A DNA stretch of 12,799 nt from Clostridia bacterium (GCA_016297535.1 JAEDGL010000063.1:1-12799), one strand, 5' to 3'; counted from the stretch's first letter, positions 1 to 7,243 are shown. The notes: a model not told the origin generated them from the sequence alone. A program made the numbers and translations.

Positions 1-987
1 GCCAAGTTTGACGAGCTGACCGCCGATCTGGTGCAGCGCACCATCAGCCCCGTCAACAAGGCGCTCAGCGACGCGGGCCTCAGCGCCAGCCAGATCGACA
101 AGGTGATCCTGGTGGGCGGCTCCACCCGTATCCCCGCCGTGCAGGCCGCTGTCAAGAAGATTACCAACACCGATCCCTTCAAGGGCATCAACCCCGATGA
201 GTGCGTGGCCGTGGGCGCCGCCATCCAGGCCGGCGTTCTGGGCGGCGAGGTCAAGGACGTGCTGCTGCTGGATGTTACCCCCCTGTCTCTGGGTCTGGAA
301 ACCGAGGGCCACATCTTCACCAAGCTCATCGAGCGCAACACCACCATCCCCACCAGCAAGTCTCAGGTGTTCTCCACCGCCGCAGACGGCCAGACCGCTG
401 TGGAAATCCACGTGCTGCAGGGCGAGCGTCCCATGGCCTATGACAACAAGACCCTCGGCCGCTTCCAGCTCACCGGCATCCCCTCCGCGCCCCGTGGCGT
501 GCCGCAGATCGAGGTTACCTTCAACATCGACCGCAACGGCATCGTGAACGTTTCCGCCAAGGACAAGGGCACCGGCAACGAGCAGAAGATTACCATCACT
601 GCCTCCACCAACATGAGCGAGGAGGAGATCCAGCAGCGCGTGAAGGAAGCCGAGCAGTTTGCCGAGGCCGACAAGAAGCGCAAGGAAGAGGTTGAAACCC
701 AGAACCAGGCGGATACCCTGATCTATGAGATGGAGAAGCAGCTGCGCGAAAACGGCGAAAAGCTGGATGCTGCCGACAAGGAAACCGTGCAGACCGAGAT
801 TGACAACCTCAAGAAGGTTCGCGAGGGCGGCGACGCCGGCGCGCTCAAGTCCGCCATGGAAGCGATGACCCAGAAGGTGTACGCTATCTTTGGCAAGCTC
901 TACCAGCAGGAGGGTGGCCAGCCCGGTGCGGAGGGCCCCCAGATGAACGACGACGGCACCATCGACGCTGACGCCGACGTGCAGTAA
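1..987 (+). CDS. dnaK: Chaperone protein DnaK (Hsp70), 3' part only
   Basis: Hsp70 chaperone; with DnaJ and GrpE it binds and releases unfolded polypeptides in the cytosol by ATP hydrolysis. The reading frame is open at base 1, so the start is outside the window; 328 codons remain, roughly the second half of a protein that is usually 600-640 residues. Visible in order: the end of the ATPase domain with LVGGSTRIP and NPDECVAVGAA, the interdomain linker DVLLLDVTPLSLG, the substrate-binding beta sandwich (NTTIPT, QVFSTA, VLQGER, PQIEVTF, VSAKDKGTG), then the charged helical lid. The tail is rich in G, Q and D and ends in DADADVQ. The upstream hrcA/grpE/CIRCE part of this locus, if present, is not visible. 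dnaJ follows after an unusually structured 283-base gap. Confidence 0.98.
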   Translation, partial: AKFDELTADLVQRTISPVNKALSDAGLSASQIDKVILVGGSTRIPAVQAAVKKITNTDPFKGINPDECVAVGAAIQAGVLGGEVKDVLLLDVTPLSLGLETEGHIFTKLIERNTTIPTSKSQVFSTAADGQTAVEIHVLQGERPMAYDNKTLGRFQLTGIPSAPRGVPQIEVTFNIDRNGIVNVSAKDKGTGNEQKITITASTNMSEEEIQQRVKEAEQFAEADKKRKEEVETQNQADTLIYEMEKQLRENGEKLDAADKETVQTEIDNLKKVREGGDAGALKSAMEAMTQKVYAIFGKLYQQEGGQPGAEGPQMNDDGTIDADADVQ

Positions 988-1270
988 GGGCCAGGGGGGA
1001 CGCAGGGGCCTCCGCCTCTTGCCCCCCTTTCCAAGAACTTTGCCCTTGGAAAGCCCGGTATTGACTGCGCCCTGCGCAGTGAATGGATATCAATCAAATC
1101 TTGAACCCCTTTTCCGGTTTGTGCGGTAAAGGGGCTCAAGTCTGTTACAAGCCCCGCCTCTGACCGCTCCAAACGGTCAGTGCCGGGATTCTTAAGGGGC
1201 ATCGCTCCCTTAAGCAGGGTTGTTGGGGGTTCCGCCCCCAACCCTCGTACTTTATCGAAGAGGTGAGCTT
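988..1270 (+). repeat. dnaK-dnaJ intergenic array of seven inverted repeats
   Basis: This gap codes for nothing convincing but is packed with hairpins. Read by eye: (1) 993-999/1022-1028 around a partly pairing interior; (2) tttccaag 1028-1035 with cttggaaa 1045-1052; (3) actgcgc 1064-1070 with gcgcagt 1074-1080, 3-nt loop; (4) 1100-1116 with 1124-1140, about 15 bp broken by two mismatches; (5) ctgaccg 1160-1166 with cggtcag 1174-1180; (6) cttaaggg 1191-1198 with cccttaag 1207-1214; (7) gttggggg 1222-1229 with cccccaac 1235-1242. None is followed by a convincing U tract, so they are not ordinary terminators. The best inference is a composite dispersed repeat or an mRNA processing/stability region that separates dnaK from dnaJ expression. 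No good promoter for dnaJ was seen here. Confidence 0.75.
1259..1266 (+). promoter_or_regulatory. Ribosome binding site fixing the TTG start of dnaJ
   Basis: AGAGGTGA lies just upstream of TTG at 1271, with the GAGG core about 7 bases away. No in-frame ATG near the conserved DnaJ N-terminus competes with it. Confidence 0.75.
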
Positions 1271-2383
1271 TTGGCTAAGCGCGATTATTATGAGGTGCTG
1301 GGCGTCAAAAAGGACGCCACGGATGCTGAAATCAAGAGCGCATACCGCAAAAAGGCCAAGGAGTGCCATCCCGATCTGCATCCGGATGACAAGGAGGCCG
1401 AGGAGCGCTTCAAGGAGCTCAACGAAGCCAACGAGGTGCTCAGCGATCCGCAGAAGCGCCAGCAGTATGATCAGTTCGGCTTTGACGGGCCCAACATGGG
1501 CGGCGCGGGCGGCTTTGATTTTAACGGCTTTGGCGGCGCGGGTGGCTTTGAGGATCTTTTCTCCAGCTTCTTTGGCGGCGGCATGGGCAGCGCGCGCCGC
1601 AACGGCCCCGTAGCCGGCAACGACCTGCAGCACCGCATCAGCATTACTTTTGAAGAAGCGGCCTTTGGCTGCGAAAAGAGCATTGATTTCTTCCGCAGCG
1701 AGCTGTGCGACGAGTGCTCCGGCAGCGGCGCAAAGCCCGGTACCCAGCCGCAAACCTGCCCCACCTGCAAGGGCAGCGGCCAGGTGCGCACGGGCGGCGG
1801 CTTTATGGTAACGGTTCGCACCTGTCCCACCTGCGGTGGCGAGGGCAAAGTCATCAAGGAAAAATGCTCCGCCTGCAGCGGCACGGGACGCGTTCGCCGC
1901 AAGCGCAACATCAAGCTGCGCATTCCCGCCGGTATTCAGGATGGCGTAAGCATGGTCAAACGCGGCGAGGGAGAGCCCGGCATGCGCGGCGGCCCCGCGG
2001 GCGATCTGTACATTACCGTCAGCGTAAAGCCGCACAAGCTGTTCAAGCGCGACGGCAGCAACATCCTGCTGGATATGCCCATCAGCATTACCCAGGCGGC
2101 GCTGGGCTGCGAGCTGGATGTGCCCACGCTGGAAAAGCCGGTCAAGCAGCGCATTCCCGAGGGCACGCAGACCGGCACGCAGTTCCGCATCAAGGGCCAG
2201 GGCTTCCCCAACCTGAAAAACGGCCTCAAGGGCGACCTGATCCTGACCGTCAATGTGGAGGTACCCCGCAAGCTGAGCGAAAAGCAGAAGGATCTTCTGC
2301 GTCAGCTGGACGAAAGCATGGGCGGCAAGGAATACGAGGGCCGCAAGTCCTTTGCGGAAAAGCTGAAGGAAATTTTCAACTAA
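1271..2383 (+). CDS. dnaJ: Chaperone protein DnaJ (Hsp40), TTG start
   Basis: Co-chaperone that delivers substrates to DnaK and stimulates its ATPase. 370 residues, normal for a class I DnaJ. The J domain is at about 4-69 with the essential HPD at 33-35, followed by a Gly/Phe-rich linker (about 71-115). Four CxxCxGxG zinc-binding repeats are intact: CDECSGSG 146, CPTCKGSG 163, CPTCGGEG 185 and CSACSGTG 199. The C-terminal beta-sandwich domains contain the DLYITV and GDLILTV strands. The TTG start gives the family-typical MAKRDYYEVLGV; the longer frame from 1220 adds 17 unconserved residues inside a hairpin and is rejected. It lies downstream of dnaK and upstream of prmA, the usual Bacillota order. 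Confidence 0.97.
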   Translation: MAKRDYYEVLGVKKDATDAEIKSAYRKKAKECHPDLHPDDKEAEERFKELNEANEVLSDPQKRQQYDQFGFDGPNMGGAGGFDFNGFGGAGGFEDLFSSFFGGGMGSARRNGPVAGNDLQHRISITFEEAAFGCEKSIDFFRSELCDECSGSGAKPGTQPQTCPTCKGSGQVRTGGGFMVTVRTCPTCGGEGKVIKEKCSACSGTGRVRRKRNIKLRIPAGIQDGVSMVKRGEGEPGMRGGPAGDLYITVSVKPHKLFKRDGSNILLDMPISITQAALGCELDVPTLEKPVKQRIPEGTQTGTQFRIKGQGFPNLKNGLKGDLILTVNVEVPRKLSEKQKDLLRQLDESMGGKEYEGRKSFAEKLKEIFN

Positions 2384-2390
2384 ACAGGCC

Positions 2391-2421
2391 AAAAGCGTGT
2401 CGCTTTTCTGCACACGCTTTT
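2391..2421 (+). terminator. Hairpin between dnaJ and prmA, attenuator or weak terminator
   Basis: aaaagcgtgt (2391-2400) pairs perfectly with acacgctttt (2412-2421): a 10-bp stem with an 11-nt loop, starting 8 bases after the dnaJ stop. The four Ts are part of the stem and are followed by CGG, so a true U tract is lacking. It could be a partial terminator, an RNA-end stabiliser, or bidirectional. It ends 14 bases before the prmA ribosome binding site. Confidence 0.55.
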
Positions 2422-2435
2422 CGGCGTTATGCGAA

Positions 2436-2442
2436 AGGAAGG
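2436..2442 (+). promoter_or_regulatory. Ribosome binding site fixing the prmA start
   Basis: AGGAAGG sits 7 bases before ATG 2450. The earlier in-frame ATG at 2429 has no such site and overlaps this one, so 2450 is the supported start. Confidence 0.8.
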
Positions 2443-2449
2443 AAAACAG

Positions 2450-3397
2450 ATGCAGTGGGTTGAGGCTGTGGTACACACCACCACCATTGGCAGCGATTTG
2501 ATTAGTGATGAGCTGATGGCGCTTGGTGCGGCCGGCACCGAAATTGTTGATCGGGCGGATGTGCCGGATCCCCGCAAGGCGGGCGTGTACTGGGAGCTGT
2601 ATGATCCCAAAATGCTGGAGGAAATGCCGCAGGATGTGCTGGTGAAGGGCTGGTTTGAGCTTAACGAGCACACCCATGATGTGCTCAACAGCGTTCGCCA
2701 GCGCCTGAACGAGCTCAAAAAGGATGCCTTTGTGGATATGGGCACGCTGGAAATGGACATGCAGAACGTGGCCGATGAGGATTGGTCCGAAAACTGGAAA
2801 AAGTATTACAAGCCCTTCCGCATCGGCAGCCATCTGGTGGTTAAGCCCACCTGGGAGCCCTATCAGGCCCAGCAGGAGGATCTGGTGATTGAGCTGGATC
2901 CCGGCATGGCGTTTGGCACCGGCACGCACGAGACCACCAACATGTGTATGCAGCTGCTGGAAAAGCATCTGCAGGATGGCATGCGCGTGATGGATGTGGG
3001 CACCGGCAGCGGCATACTGGCCATTGCGGCGGCCCGCCTGGGTGCAAAGCAGGTGCTGGCCATTGATATCGATCCCTCTGCTGTGAAGGTGGCCAATGAA
3101 AACGTGGCGCTCAACGGGGTGCAGGATCAGGTGCGCGTGGTGGTGGGCGATTTGTGCAAATCCGAGGCCATGCCCTGCGACCTGGCCGTTGCCAACATTG
3201 TGGCGGATGCCATCTGCATGCTGGCCGGCCCGCTGACCCGCCATCTGGAAAAGGATCGTCTGCTCATCTGCTCCGGCATTATCCGTGAGCGCGAGCAGGA
3301 TGTGATGAACGCCGCCCTCCAGGCCGGATATACGCTGTTTGACCGCATTGAAAAGGGCGAATGGGTGGCGCTTGCGCTGAGGAACGAGGGAAAGTAA
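2450..3397 (+). CDS. prmA: Ribosomal protein L11 methyltransferase PrmA
   Basis: SAM-dependent enzyme that methylates amino groups of ribosomal protein L11 in the cytosol. 315 residues, the normal length. The N-terminal 100 or so residues match the L11-recognition domain. The methyltransferase core follows with the PrmA signature FGTGTHETT (155-163), the SAM-binding loop DVGTGSGILAI (182-192), the acidic end of the next strand AIDIDPSAVKVANENV (204-219), and the VANIVADAI active-site region (248-256). The start is ATG 2450, giving MQWVEAVV. It lies between dnaJ and rsmE in a translation-linked block: its stop codon TAA shares its last A with the rsmE ATG, so the two are probably translationally coupled. 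Confidence 0.96.
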   Translation: MQWVEAVVHTTTIGSDLISDELMALGAAGTEIVDRADVPDPRKAGVYWELYDPKMLEEMPQDVLVKGWFELNEHTHDVLNSVRQRLNELKKDAFVDMGTLEMDMQNVADEDWSENWKKYYKPFRIGSHLVVKPTWEPYQAQQEDLVIELDPGMAFGTGTHETTNMCMQLLEKHLQDGMRVMDVGTGSGILAIAAARLGAKQVLAIDIDPSAVKVANENVALNGVQDQVRVVVGDLCKSEAMPCDLAVANIVADAICMLAGPLTRHLEKDRLLICSGIIREREQDVMNAALQAGYTLFDRIEKGEWVALALRNEGK

Positions 3398-4146
3398 TGC
3401 ACCGTTTTTATGTGGATACGCCCATTTCCGAGCCCGGCATGCGTGTAGCGCTTTCTCCCGAGGAAAGCGCGCACGCCGCGCGTGTGCTGCGCCTGCGCGC
3501 GGGGGAGGAGGTGCGGGTGCTGGACGGCGAGCAGCTTTGGGAGGCCCGGCTGGAAAGCGTGGATCCCGGCGAAACCATCGCCCGGATAACGGCGCTGTGC
3601 CCCTCGCCCGAGGCGCCTGCGCAGGCGGTGCTTGTGCAGGGTCTGCCCAAGGCGGACAAGCTGGAGCTGATTGCCCAAAAGGGAACCGAGCTTGGCATGT
3701 GGGAGCTGTGGCCGGTGGAAATGGAGCGCAGCGTTGCCAAAGCCGACAGGGCGGACAAGGCCCAGAAAAAGCGCGAGCGCTTCAGCCGCATCGCCATGGA
3801 GGCCGCCAAGCAGAGCGGCCGCGCCCATGTACCTGCCATTGCCCCGGTTCTTTCGTTTGCACAGGTGCTGCCAAAGCTTACGGAGTTTGATCTGGTGCTG
3901 GTGGCCTGGGAGGAGGAGCATGCCCTGCCCATGAGCCGCGCGATTGCCAATCATACGGCTACGCACGGCGTGCCGCGAAGGGTGCTGATTGTGATCGGCC
4001 CCGAGGGCGGCATCAGCCGGCGCGAATGGGAGCAGCTTGCGCAGCACGGCGCCCTCAGCGTTACGCTGGGCCGGCGCATCCTGCGCACCGAAACCGCCGG
4101 GCTGTGCGCCCTCAGCGTGCTGTGGGCGGCGCTTGGAGAGATGTAA
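3397..4146 (+). CDS. rsmE: 16S rRNA (uracil-1498-N3)-methyltransferase RsmE
   Basis: Methylates N3 of U1498 in 16S rRNA using SAM; a SPOUT-class (knotted) enzyme of the small subunit. 249 residues, normal for the family. The N-terminal PUA-like domain (about 1-70) begins MHRFYVDTPI and contains the HAARVLRLRAGEEV segment. The SPOUT domain shows the signatures LVQGLPKADKLELIAQKGTELG (split here as LVQGLPKADK at 79 and LIAQKGTELG at 91), ER.A.EA.KQSGR around 128-142, IGPEGGISRREW (200-211) and LGRRILRTETA (224-234), which form the SAM-binding knot. The ATG at 3397 overlaps the prmA stop by one base; the frame extends upstream to 3361, but that would lie inside prmA. Confidence 0.96.
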   Translation: MHRFYVDTPISEPGMRVALSPEESAHAARVLRLRAGEEVRVLDGEQLWEARLESVDPGETIARITALCPSPEAPAQAVLVQGLPKADKLELIAQKGTELGMWELWPVEMERSVAKADRADKAQKKRERFSRIAMEAAKQSGRAHVPAIAPVLSFAQVLPKLTEFDLVLVAWEEEHALPMSRAIANHTATHGVPRRVLIVIGPEGGISRREWEQLAQHGALSVTLGRRILRTETAGLCALSVLWAALGEM

Positions 4147-4157
4147 GGAGGGTGGAC

Positions 4158-5444
4158 ATGCCCAAAACCGTATGCTTTACCACGCTTGGCTGCAAGGTAA
4201 ACCAGTATGATACGCAGGCAATGCTGGAGCAGTTTGAGCAAAAGGGCTACCGTGCCGCCGAACCCGGCGCCGCCGCGGATGTGTATGTGGTAAACACCTG
4301 CACCGTAACCGGCACGGGTGATAAAAAGAGCCTGCAGATCATTCGCCGCTGCCGCAGGCGCAATCCGCAGGCACAGCTGGTGGTAACCGGCTGTCTGGCC
4401 CAGCGGCTGGGCGAAAAGCTGCGCGATACCGGCGCAAGGCTCATTCTGGGCAACCAGTACCGCGCCCGGGTGGTGGAGCTGCTGGAAAAGGCCGTTGCGG
4501 AAAATACGCAGATTGTGGCGGTGGAAGCCGTGGAGGGCGTTCCCTATGAAATGCTCAGCATCCACAGCCACGAAGGCCATACCCGTGCCGTTATGAAGAT
4601 TCAGGAGGGCTGCGACAACCGCTGTACCTACTGCATCATCCCGTCCGTGCGCGGCAGCATCCGCTCCCGCCCCCTGCAGGCCATCCGTGAGGAGGCGCAG
4701 GCGCTTGCACAGGCGGGCTTTCAGGAGCTGGTGCTCACCGGCATTCATCTTACCAGCTACGGCCGCGATCTGGCGGATCATCCATCGCTGGCGCAGGCGG
4801 TAAAGGCCGCCTGCGTGGAGGGCGTCACCCGGATCCGTCTGGGCTCGCTGGAGCCGCGCGTGGCGGGGGAGGCCTTTGTGCAGGAACTTTGCCAGCTTCC
4901 GCAGCTCTGTCCTCAGTTTCATCTGGCGCTGCAGTCCGGCAGCGACAGCGTGTTGCGCCGCATGAAGCGCGGCTACAATACCACCCAGTTTATGGCGGCG
5001 GTGGAGCGCATTCGCGCCGCATGGCCCATGGCGGCCTTTACCACCGATGTCATCGTGGGCTTTCCCGGCGAAACGGAGGAGGAGTTTGAACAAACGCTTC
5101 GTTTTTGCCAATCCGTCGGGTTTGCGCGCCTGCATGTATTTCCTTTCAGCCCCCGCGAAACCACACCCGCGGCGCAGATGCCGGATCAGATCGCCGAGAG
5201 CGTGAAGGCCGACCGTGTGCGCCGCCTGATTGCGCTGGGGGACGGGCTGGCAGCGGATTACCGCCGGGGCTTTCTTGGCAAAACCGTACCGGTGCTGGTG
5301 GAGGAGCCCGATCACGACGGCGGCATGGCGGGCTATACGCCGGAGTATATCCATGTACGCGTGCCCGAAGGAAAAAGCGGCTCCATCGTATCCGTCCGCC
5401 TGACGGCCCTTACCGAAGAGGGCATGACGGGCGAGATTGTCTGA
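4158..5444 (+). CDS. mtaB: tRNA t6A37 methylthiotransferase MtaB (radical SAM)
   Basis: Converts N6-threonylcarbamoyladenosine at position 37 of ANN-decoding tRNAs to its 2-methylthio form (ms2t6A). 428 residues. The N-terminal UPF0004 domain has the three cluster-binding cysteines C12 (LGCKVNQYD), C48 (NTCTVT) and C79 (TGCLAQ). The radical-SAM cluster is GCDNRCTYCIIP (C152, C156, C159), with GIHLTSYGRD and LQSGSDSVLRRMKRGY downstream and a C-terminal TRAM-like tail (about 370-428). The LGCKVNQYD and VRGSIRSR forms fit MtaB better than MiaB or RimO. ATG 4158 follows the GGAGGG at 4148-4153, 11 bases after rsmE, so the genes are probably cotranscribed. The longer frame from 4026 lies within rsmE. 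Confidence 0.95.
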   Translation: MPKTVCFTTLGCKVNQYDTQAMLEQFEQKGYRAAEPGAAADVYVVNTCTVTGTGDKKSLQIIRRCRRRNPQAQLVVTGCLAQRLGEKLRDTGARLILGNQYRARVVELLEKAVAENTQIVAVEAVEGVPYEMLSIHSHEGHTRAVMKIQEGCDNRCTYCIIPSVRGSIRSRPLQAIREEAQALAQAGFQELVLTGIHLTSYGRDLADHPSLAQAVKAACVEGVTRIRLGSLEPRVAGEAFVQELCQLPQLCPQFHLALQSGSDSVLRRMKRGYNTTQFMAAVERIRAAWPMAAFTTDVIVGFPGETEEEFEQTLRFCQSVGFARLHVFPFSPRETTPAAQMPDQIAESVKADRVRRLIALGDGLAADYRRGFLGKTVPVLVEEPDHDGGMAGYTPEYIHVRVPEGKSGSIVSVRLTALTEEGMTGEIV

Positions 5445-5466
5445 ACAACATACAGGGAGGGTTTTT

Positions 5467-5811
5467 ATGAACGATTGTCTGTTTTGCAAAATCATCGCGG
5501 GTGAGATTCCGTCCAAAAAGGTTTATGAGGACGAATGGACCTACGCCTTTCACGACATTGCCCCGCAGGCGCAGACACATGTGCTGGTGGTAAGCAAAAA
5601 GCATACTCCGGATGTGGCGCATAACGCGGATTTGACCGATCAGGAGCTGGCGGCGTGCCTGCGCACCTGCGCCAAAGTGGCCGACCTGCAGGGGCTTACC
5701 GGGAACGGCTTCCGCATTGTCAACAACTGCGGCGAAAACGCCTGTCAGACGGTCAAACACATCCATTTCCATGTGCTTGGCGGCGAAAAGCTGAGCGAAA
5801 AAATGGCGTAA
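5467..5811 (+). CDS. HIT family (Hint-like) nucleotide-binding protein
   Basis: Small cytosolic HIT-fold protein, probably a purine nucleoside phosphoramidase of the Hint group; the physiological substrate is not evident. 114 residues, normal length. The N-terminus DCLFCKIIAGEIPSKKVYED is typical, with the paired cysteines C4 and C7 seen in zinc-binding members. The catalytic histidine triad is H98-I-H100-F-H102 followed by VLGG; the middle histidine is the expected nucleophile. Start ATG 5467 follows AGGGAGG at 5454-5460; the frame extends upstream to 5437 but that would overlap mtaB. It lies 22 bases after mtaB and 120 before rpsU, a common arrangement in Clostridia, probably the last gene of the dnaJ-side transcript before the separate rpsU promoter. 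Confidence 0.93.
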   Translation: MNDCLFCKIIAGEIPSKKVYEDEWTYAFHDIAPQAQTHVLVVSKKHTPDVAHNADLTDQELAACLRTCAKVADLQGLTGNGFRIVNNCGENACQTVKHIHFHVLGGEKLSEKMA

Positions 5812-5840
5812 GAAATTTGTAACGAAATCCAAAATAAAGG

Positions 5841-5869
5841 TTGACGGGACGGAAAAGAAGCGCTATAAT
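5841..5869 (+). promoter_or_regulatory. Sigma-A promoter for rpsU
   Basis: The -35 box is TTGACG (5841-5846), the spacer is exactly 17 bases, and the -10 box is TATAAT (5864-5869). Only one base departs from consensus. Transcription would start near 5876, giving a leader of about 55 bases. Confidence 0.9.
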
Positions 5870-5879
5870 ATATACATGT

Positions 5880-5908
5880 TCGCCATACGTTCCTAACGAA
5901 CAAGGCGA
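5880..5908 (+). promoter_or_regulatory. Leader hairpin in the rpsU 5' UTR
   Basis: tcgcc (5880-5884) pairs with ggcga (5904-5908), and inside it gttc (5889-5892) pairs with gaac (5898-5901). It lies between the predicted transcription start and the ribosome binding site. A role in S21 control is only an inference; it could simply stabilise the short mRNA. Confidence 0.4.
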
Positions 5909-5931
5909 GATGAGCGAGGGGAGGGATAACA

Positions 5932-6105
5932 GTGTCCGAGGTACGCATCCGCGAAAACGAATCCCTGGAAAGCGCTCTGAAGCGGTTCAAACGTCAATGT
6001 GCTCGCACAGGTGTTTTGGCAGAGGCTCGCAAGCGTGAGCATTATGAGAAGCCCAGCGTAAAGCGTAAAAAGAAGGCCGAGGCTGCACGCAAGCGCAAGT
6101 ACTGA
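5932..6105 (+). CDS. rpsU: 30S ribosomal protein S21, GTG start
   Basis: Small-subunit ribosomal protein S21, located near the anti-Shine-Dalgarno end of 16S rRNA and involved in initiation. 57 residues, the usual size in Bacillota. The sequence begins MSEVRIRENESLESALKRFKRQC and shows the family landmark ARKREHYEKPSVKRK, ending in a strongly basic tail (KKKAEAARKRKY). The GTG start at 5932 is preceded by a near-perfect GGGGAGGG (5918-5925) six bases away. The gene has its own consensus promoter and is closed by an intrinsic terminator at 6119-6152, so it can be made as a short, abundant monocistronic mRNA. In many relatives a yqeY-like gene follows; here it is absent and a convergent gene lies next to it. 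Confidence 0.95.
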   Translation: MSEVRIRENESLESALKRFKRQCARTGVLAEARKREHYEKPSVKRKKKAEAARKRKY

Positions 6106-6118
6106 TTCATCAACAGTC

Positions 6119-6152
6119 AAAAACCGTTCCGGTTATTCCGGAACGGTTTTTT
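6119..6152 (+). terminator. Rho-independent terminator after rpsU (bidirectional)
   Basis: A 12-bp perfect stem, aaaccgttccgg (6121-6132) with ccggaacggttt (6138-6149), 5-nt loop TTATT, then more Ts to 6152. The A run on the left gives a T tract on the opposite strand, so it can also stop transcription from the convergent minus-strand gene. Confidence 0.93.
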
Positions 6153-6162
6153 GCATCACATC

Positions 6163-6196
6163 AACCCCGGCTGGTTTTGGACTGCCAGCCGGGGTT
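6163..6196 (-). terminator. Second hairpin, terminator for the convergent isomerase gene
   Basis: aaccccggctgg (6163-6174) pairs perfectly with ccagccggggtt (6185-6196), a 12-bp GC-rich stem with a 10-nt loop, 6 bases beyond the stop codon of the minus-strand gene. Its own U tract is short on the minus strand, so it probably works together with the adjacent bidirectional terminator at 6119-6152. Confidence 0.6.
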
Positions 6197-6202
6197 GCTT
6201 TG

Positions 6203-7117
6203 TTATTCCGAGGCGCGCCGGTCAAAGCAGCGTCCGCAATCCGCAATATAGCGCAGCGCAGAGGGAACCAGCATGGGATCGATATAGGTAAGGATGTGGT
6301 AGGTTTCAAACGACAGGGTTTTGTGGAAGCCGATGGCCTTGAGCCCCTCCACAAAGCGGTTCCAGTCCAGCAACCCGGTGTAGGGCGGCATGTGCGAATC
6401 CTGCACGCCGTCGTTGTCGTGCACATGGAAGCACTCGATGCGGTCGCCCAGCTGGATCATGGCGTTTTTCACATCATGGCCCATCAGCAGCAGGTGGCCG
6501 GTATCCAGGCAGAAGGCAAACACACGCTCGCCGGCGATTTCGTTCAGCCTGTCCACATACTGGCAGGCCTGCGTGATATCCGAACAGATGGCCTGATAGC
6601 GCTTGCCGCGGAAGGTGGTAAACATGTTTTCCAGACAGATGATTACGCCATGCTCTCTGGCCGCGGGAATCAGCGCGGCGTAGCGCTGAATGTTCAGCTC
6701 CCATTCGGTCTGGGGATCCAGCTGCTGCTCGTAGCCCAGAAAGAAGGGATGGATCACCAGCCTGTGGCAGCCGATATAGGCGCAGCCCGCAATGGTTTTG
6801 CGCAGCGCATTCAGCAGGTAATCGTTGTAGCCGTTGCTGGGCTCGGCCACATAGCAGGGGAAGGGCGCGTGCGCCTGATAGTTGTCGATGCCGTATTTGA
6901 GCGCCGCATCCTTCCAGGGCCTGAAGTAGGCAAGGCATTCGTCGCCCTCCGCGTCAAAGACGGGCACGTGCTCCATCCGCACGATCTGGTCGTAGCTCAA
7001 AAGGGTATCCAGATTGACATCCACCGCGTCAAAGCCCGCTTCTTTGATGACGCGATAGGCTTCCTCCACGCCATAATACTCTTCCACACCGCCGGTTTGC
7101 ACGCTGATCTGAAACAT
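6203..7117 (-). CDS. Sugar phosphate isomerase/epimerase (xylose isomerase-like TIM barrel)
   Basis: Predicted metal-dependent TIM-barrel enzyme of the AP endonuclease 2 / xylose isomerase-like superfamily, acting on a sugar, polyol or sugar acid; the substrate cannot be told. 304 residues, normal for the family. It starts MFQISVQTGGVEE; barrel strands and likely metal ligands follow: AHAPF 82-86, LVIHPF 120-125, CLEN with E163, FCLDTGH with D205 and H208, FHVHDND with H231/H233, and SFETYH with E271. The ATG at 7117 is preceded, reading on the minus strand, by GGAGG (7127-7131) nine bases away; the longer frame from 7255 would add 46 residues across a promoter and is rejected. It stands alone, convergent with rpsU and divergent from the BlaI-type operon. 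Confidence 0.9.
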   Translation of the reverse strand: MFQISVQTGGVEEYYGVEEAYRVIKEAGFDAVDVNLDTLLSYDQIVRMEHVPVFDAEGDECLAYFRPWKDAALKYGIDNYQAHAPFPCYVAEPSNGYNDYLLNALRKTIAGCAYIGCHRLVIHPFFLGYEQQLDPQTEWELNIQRYAALIPAAREHGVIICLENMFTTFRGKRYQAICSDITQACQYVDRLNEIAGERVFAFCLDTGHLLLMGHDVKNAMIQLGDRIECFHVHDNDGVQDSHMPPYTGLLDWNRFVEGLKAIGFHKTLSFETYHILTYIDPMLVPSALRYIADCGRCFDRRASE

Positions 7118-7162
7118 AGCTGTCTTCCTCCGTATTGTGTTGAGATAACAATGATTGTGCTC

Positions 7163-7191
7163 ATTATACCGCCGCGCAGAGAGATAAGCAA
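7163..7191 (-). promoter_or_regulatory. Probable promoter of the isomerase gene
   Basis: On the minus strand TATAAT (7163-7168 complement) is a perfect -10 box. TTGCTT (7186-7191 complement) sits 17 bases upstream as a weak -35. The start of transcription would be near 7157, about 40 bases before the ATG. Confidence 0.65.
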
Positions 7192-7214
7192 GCCCTGTTG
7201 TTACAAGTTTGCGG

Positions 7215-7243
7215 TTGACAAAGAGGGTAGACAGTTGTATCCT
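7215..7243 (+). promoter_or_regulatory. Sigma-A promoter of the BlaI-type operon
   Basis: A consensus -35 box TTGACA (7215-7220), a 17-base spacer, and a -10 box TATCCT (7238-7243). The second operator-like repeat begins just after the -10. Its -35 lies 23 bases from the -35 of the divergent isomerase promoter. Confidence 0.8.

Noticed and set aside
1061..1090. TTGACT as a possible -35 for a dnaJ promoter
   Set aside because: No acceptable -10 lies 16-18 bases downstream, and the hexamer is part of the 1064-1080 hairpin.
1145..3244. 699-codon open frame on the minus strand opposite dnaJ and prmA
   Set aside because: It is antisense to two certain genes, is rich in His and Ala as expected from reversed GC-biased codons, and has no recognisable domain.
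3951..5516. 521-codon minus-strand open frame opposite rsmE, mtaB and the HIT gene
   Set aside because: It runs across three well-supported genes and shows only composition typical of an antisense shadow.
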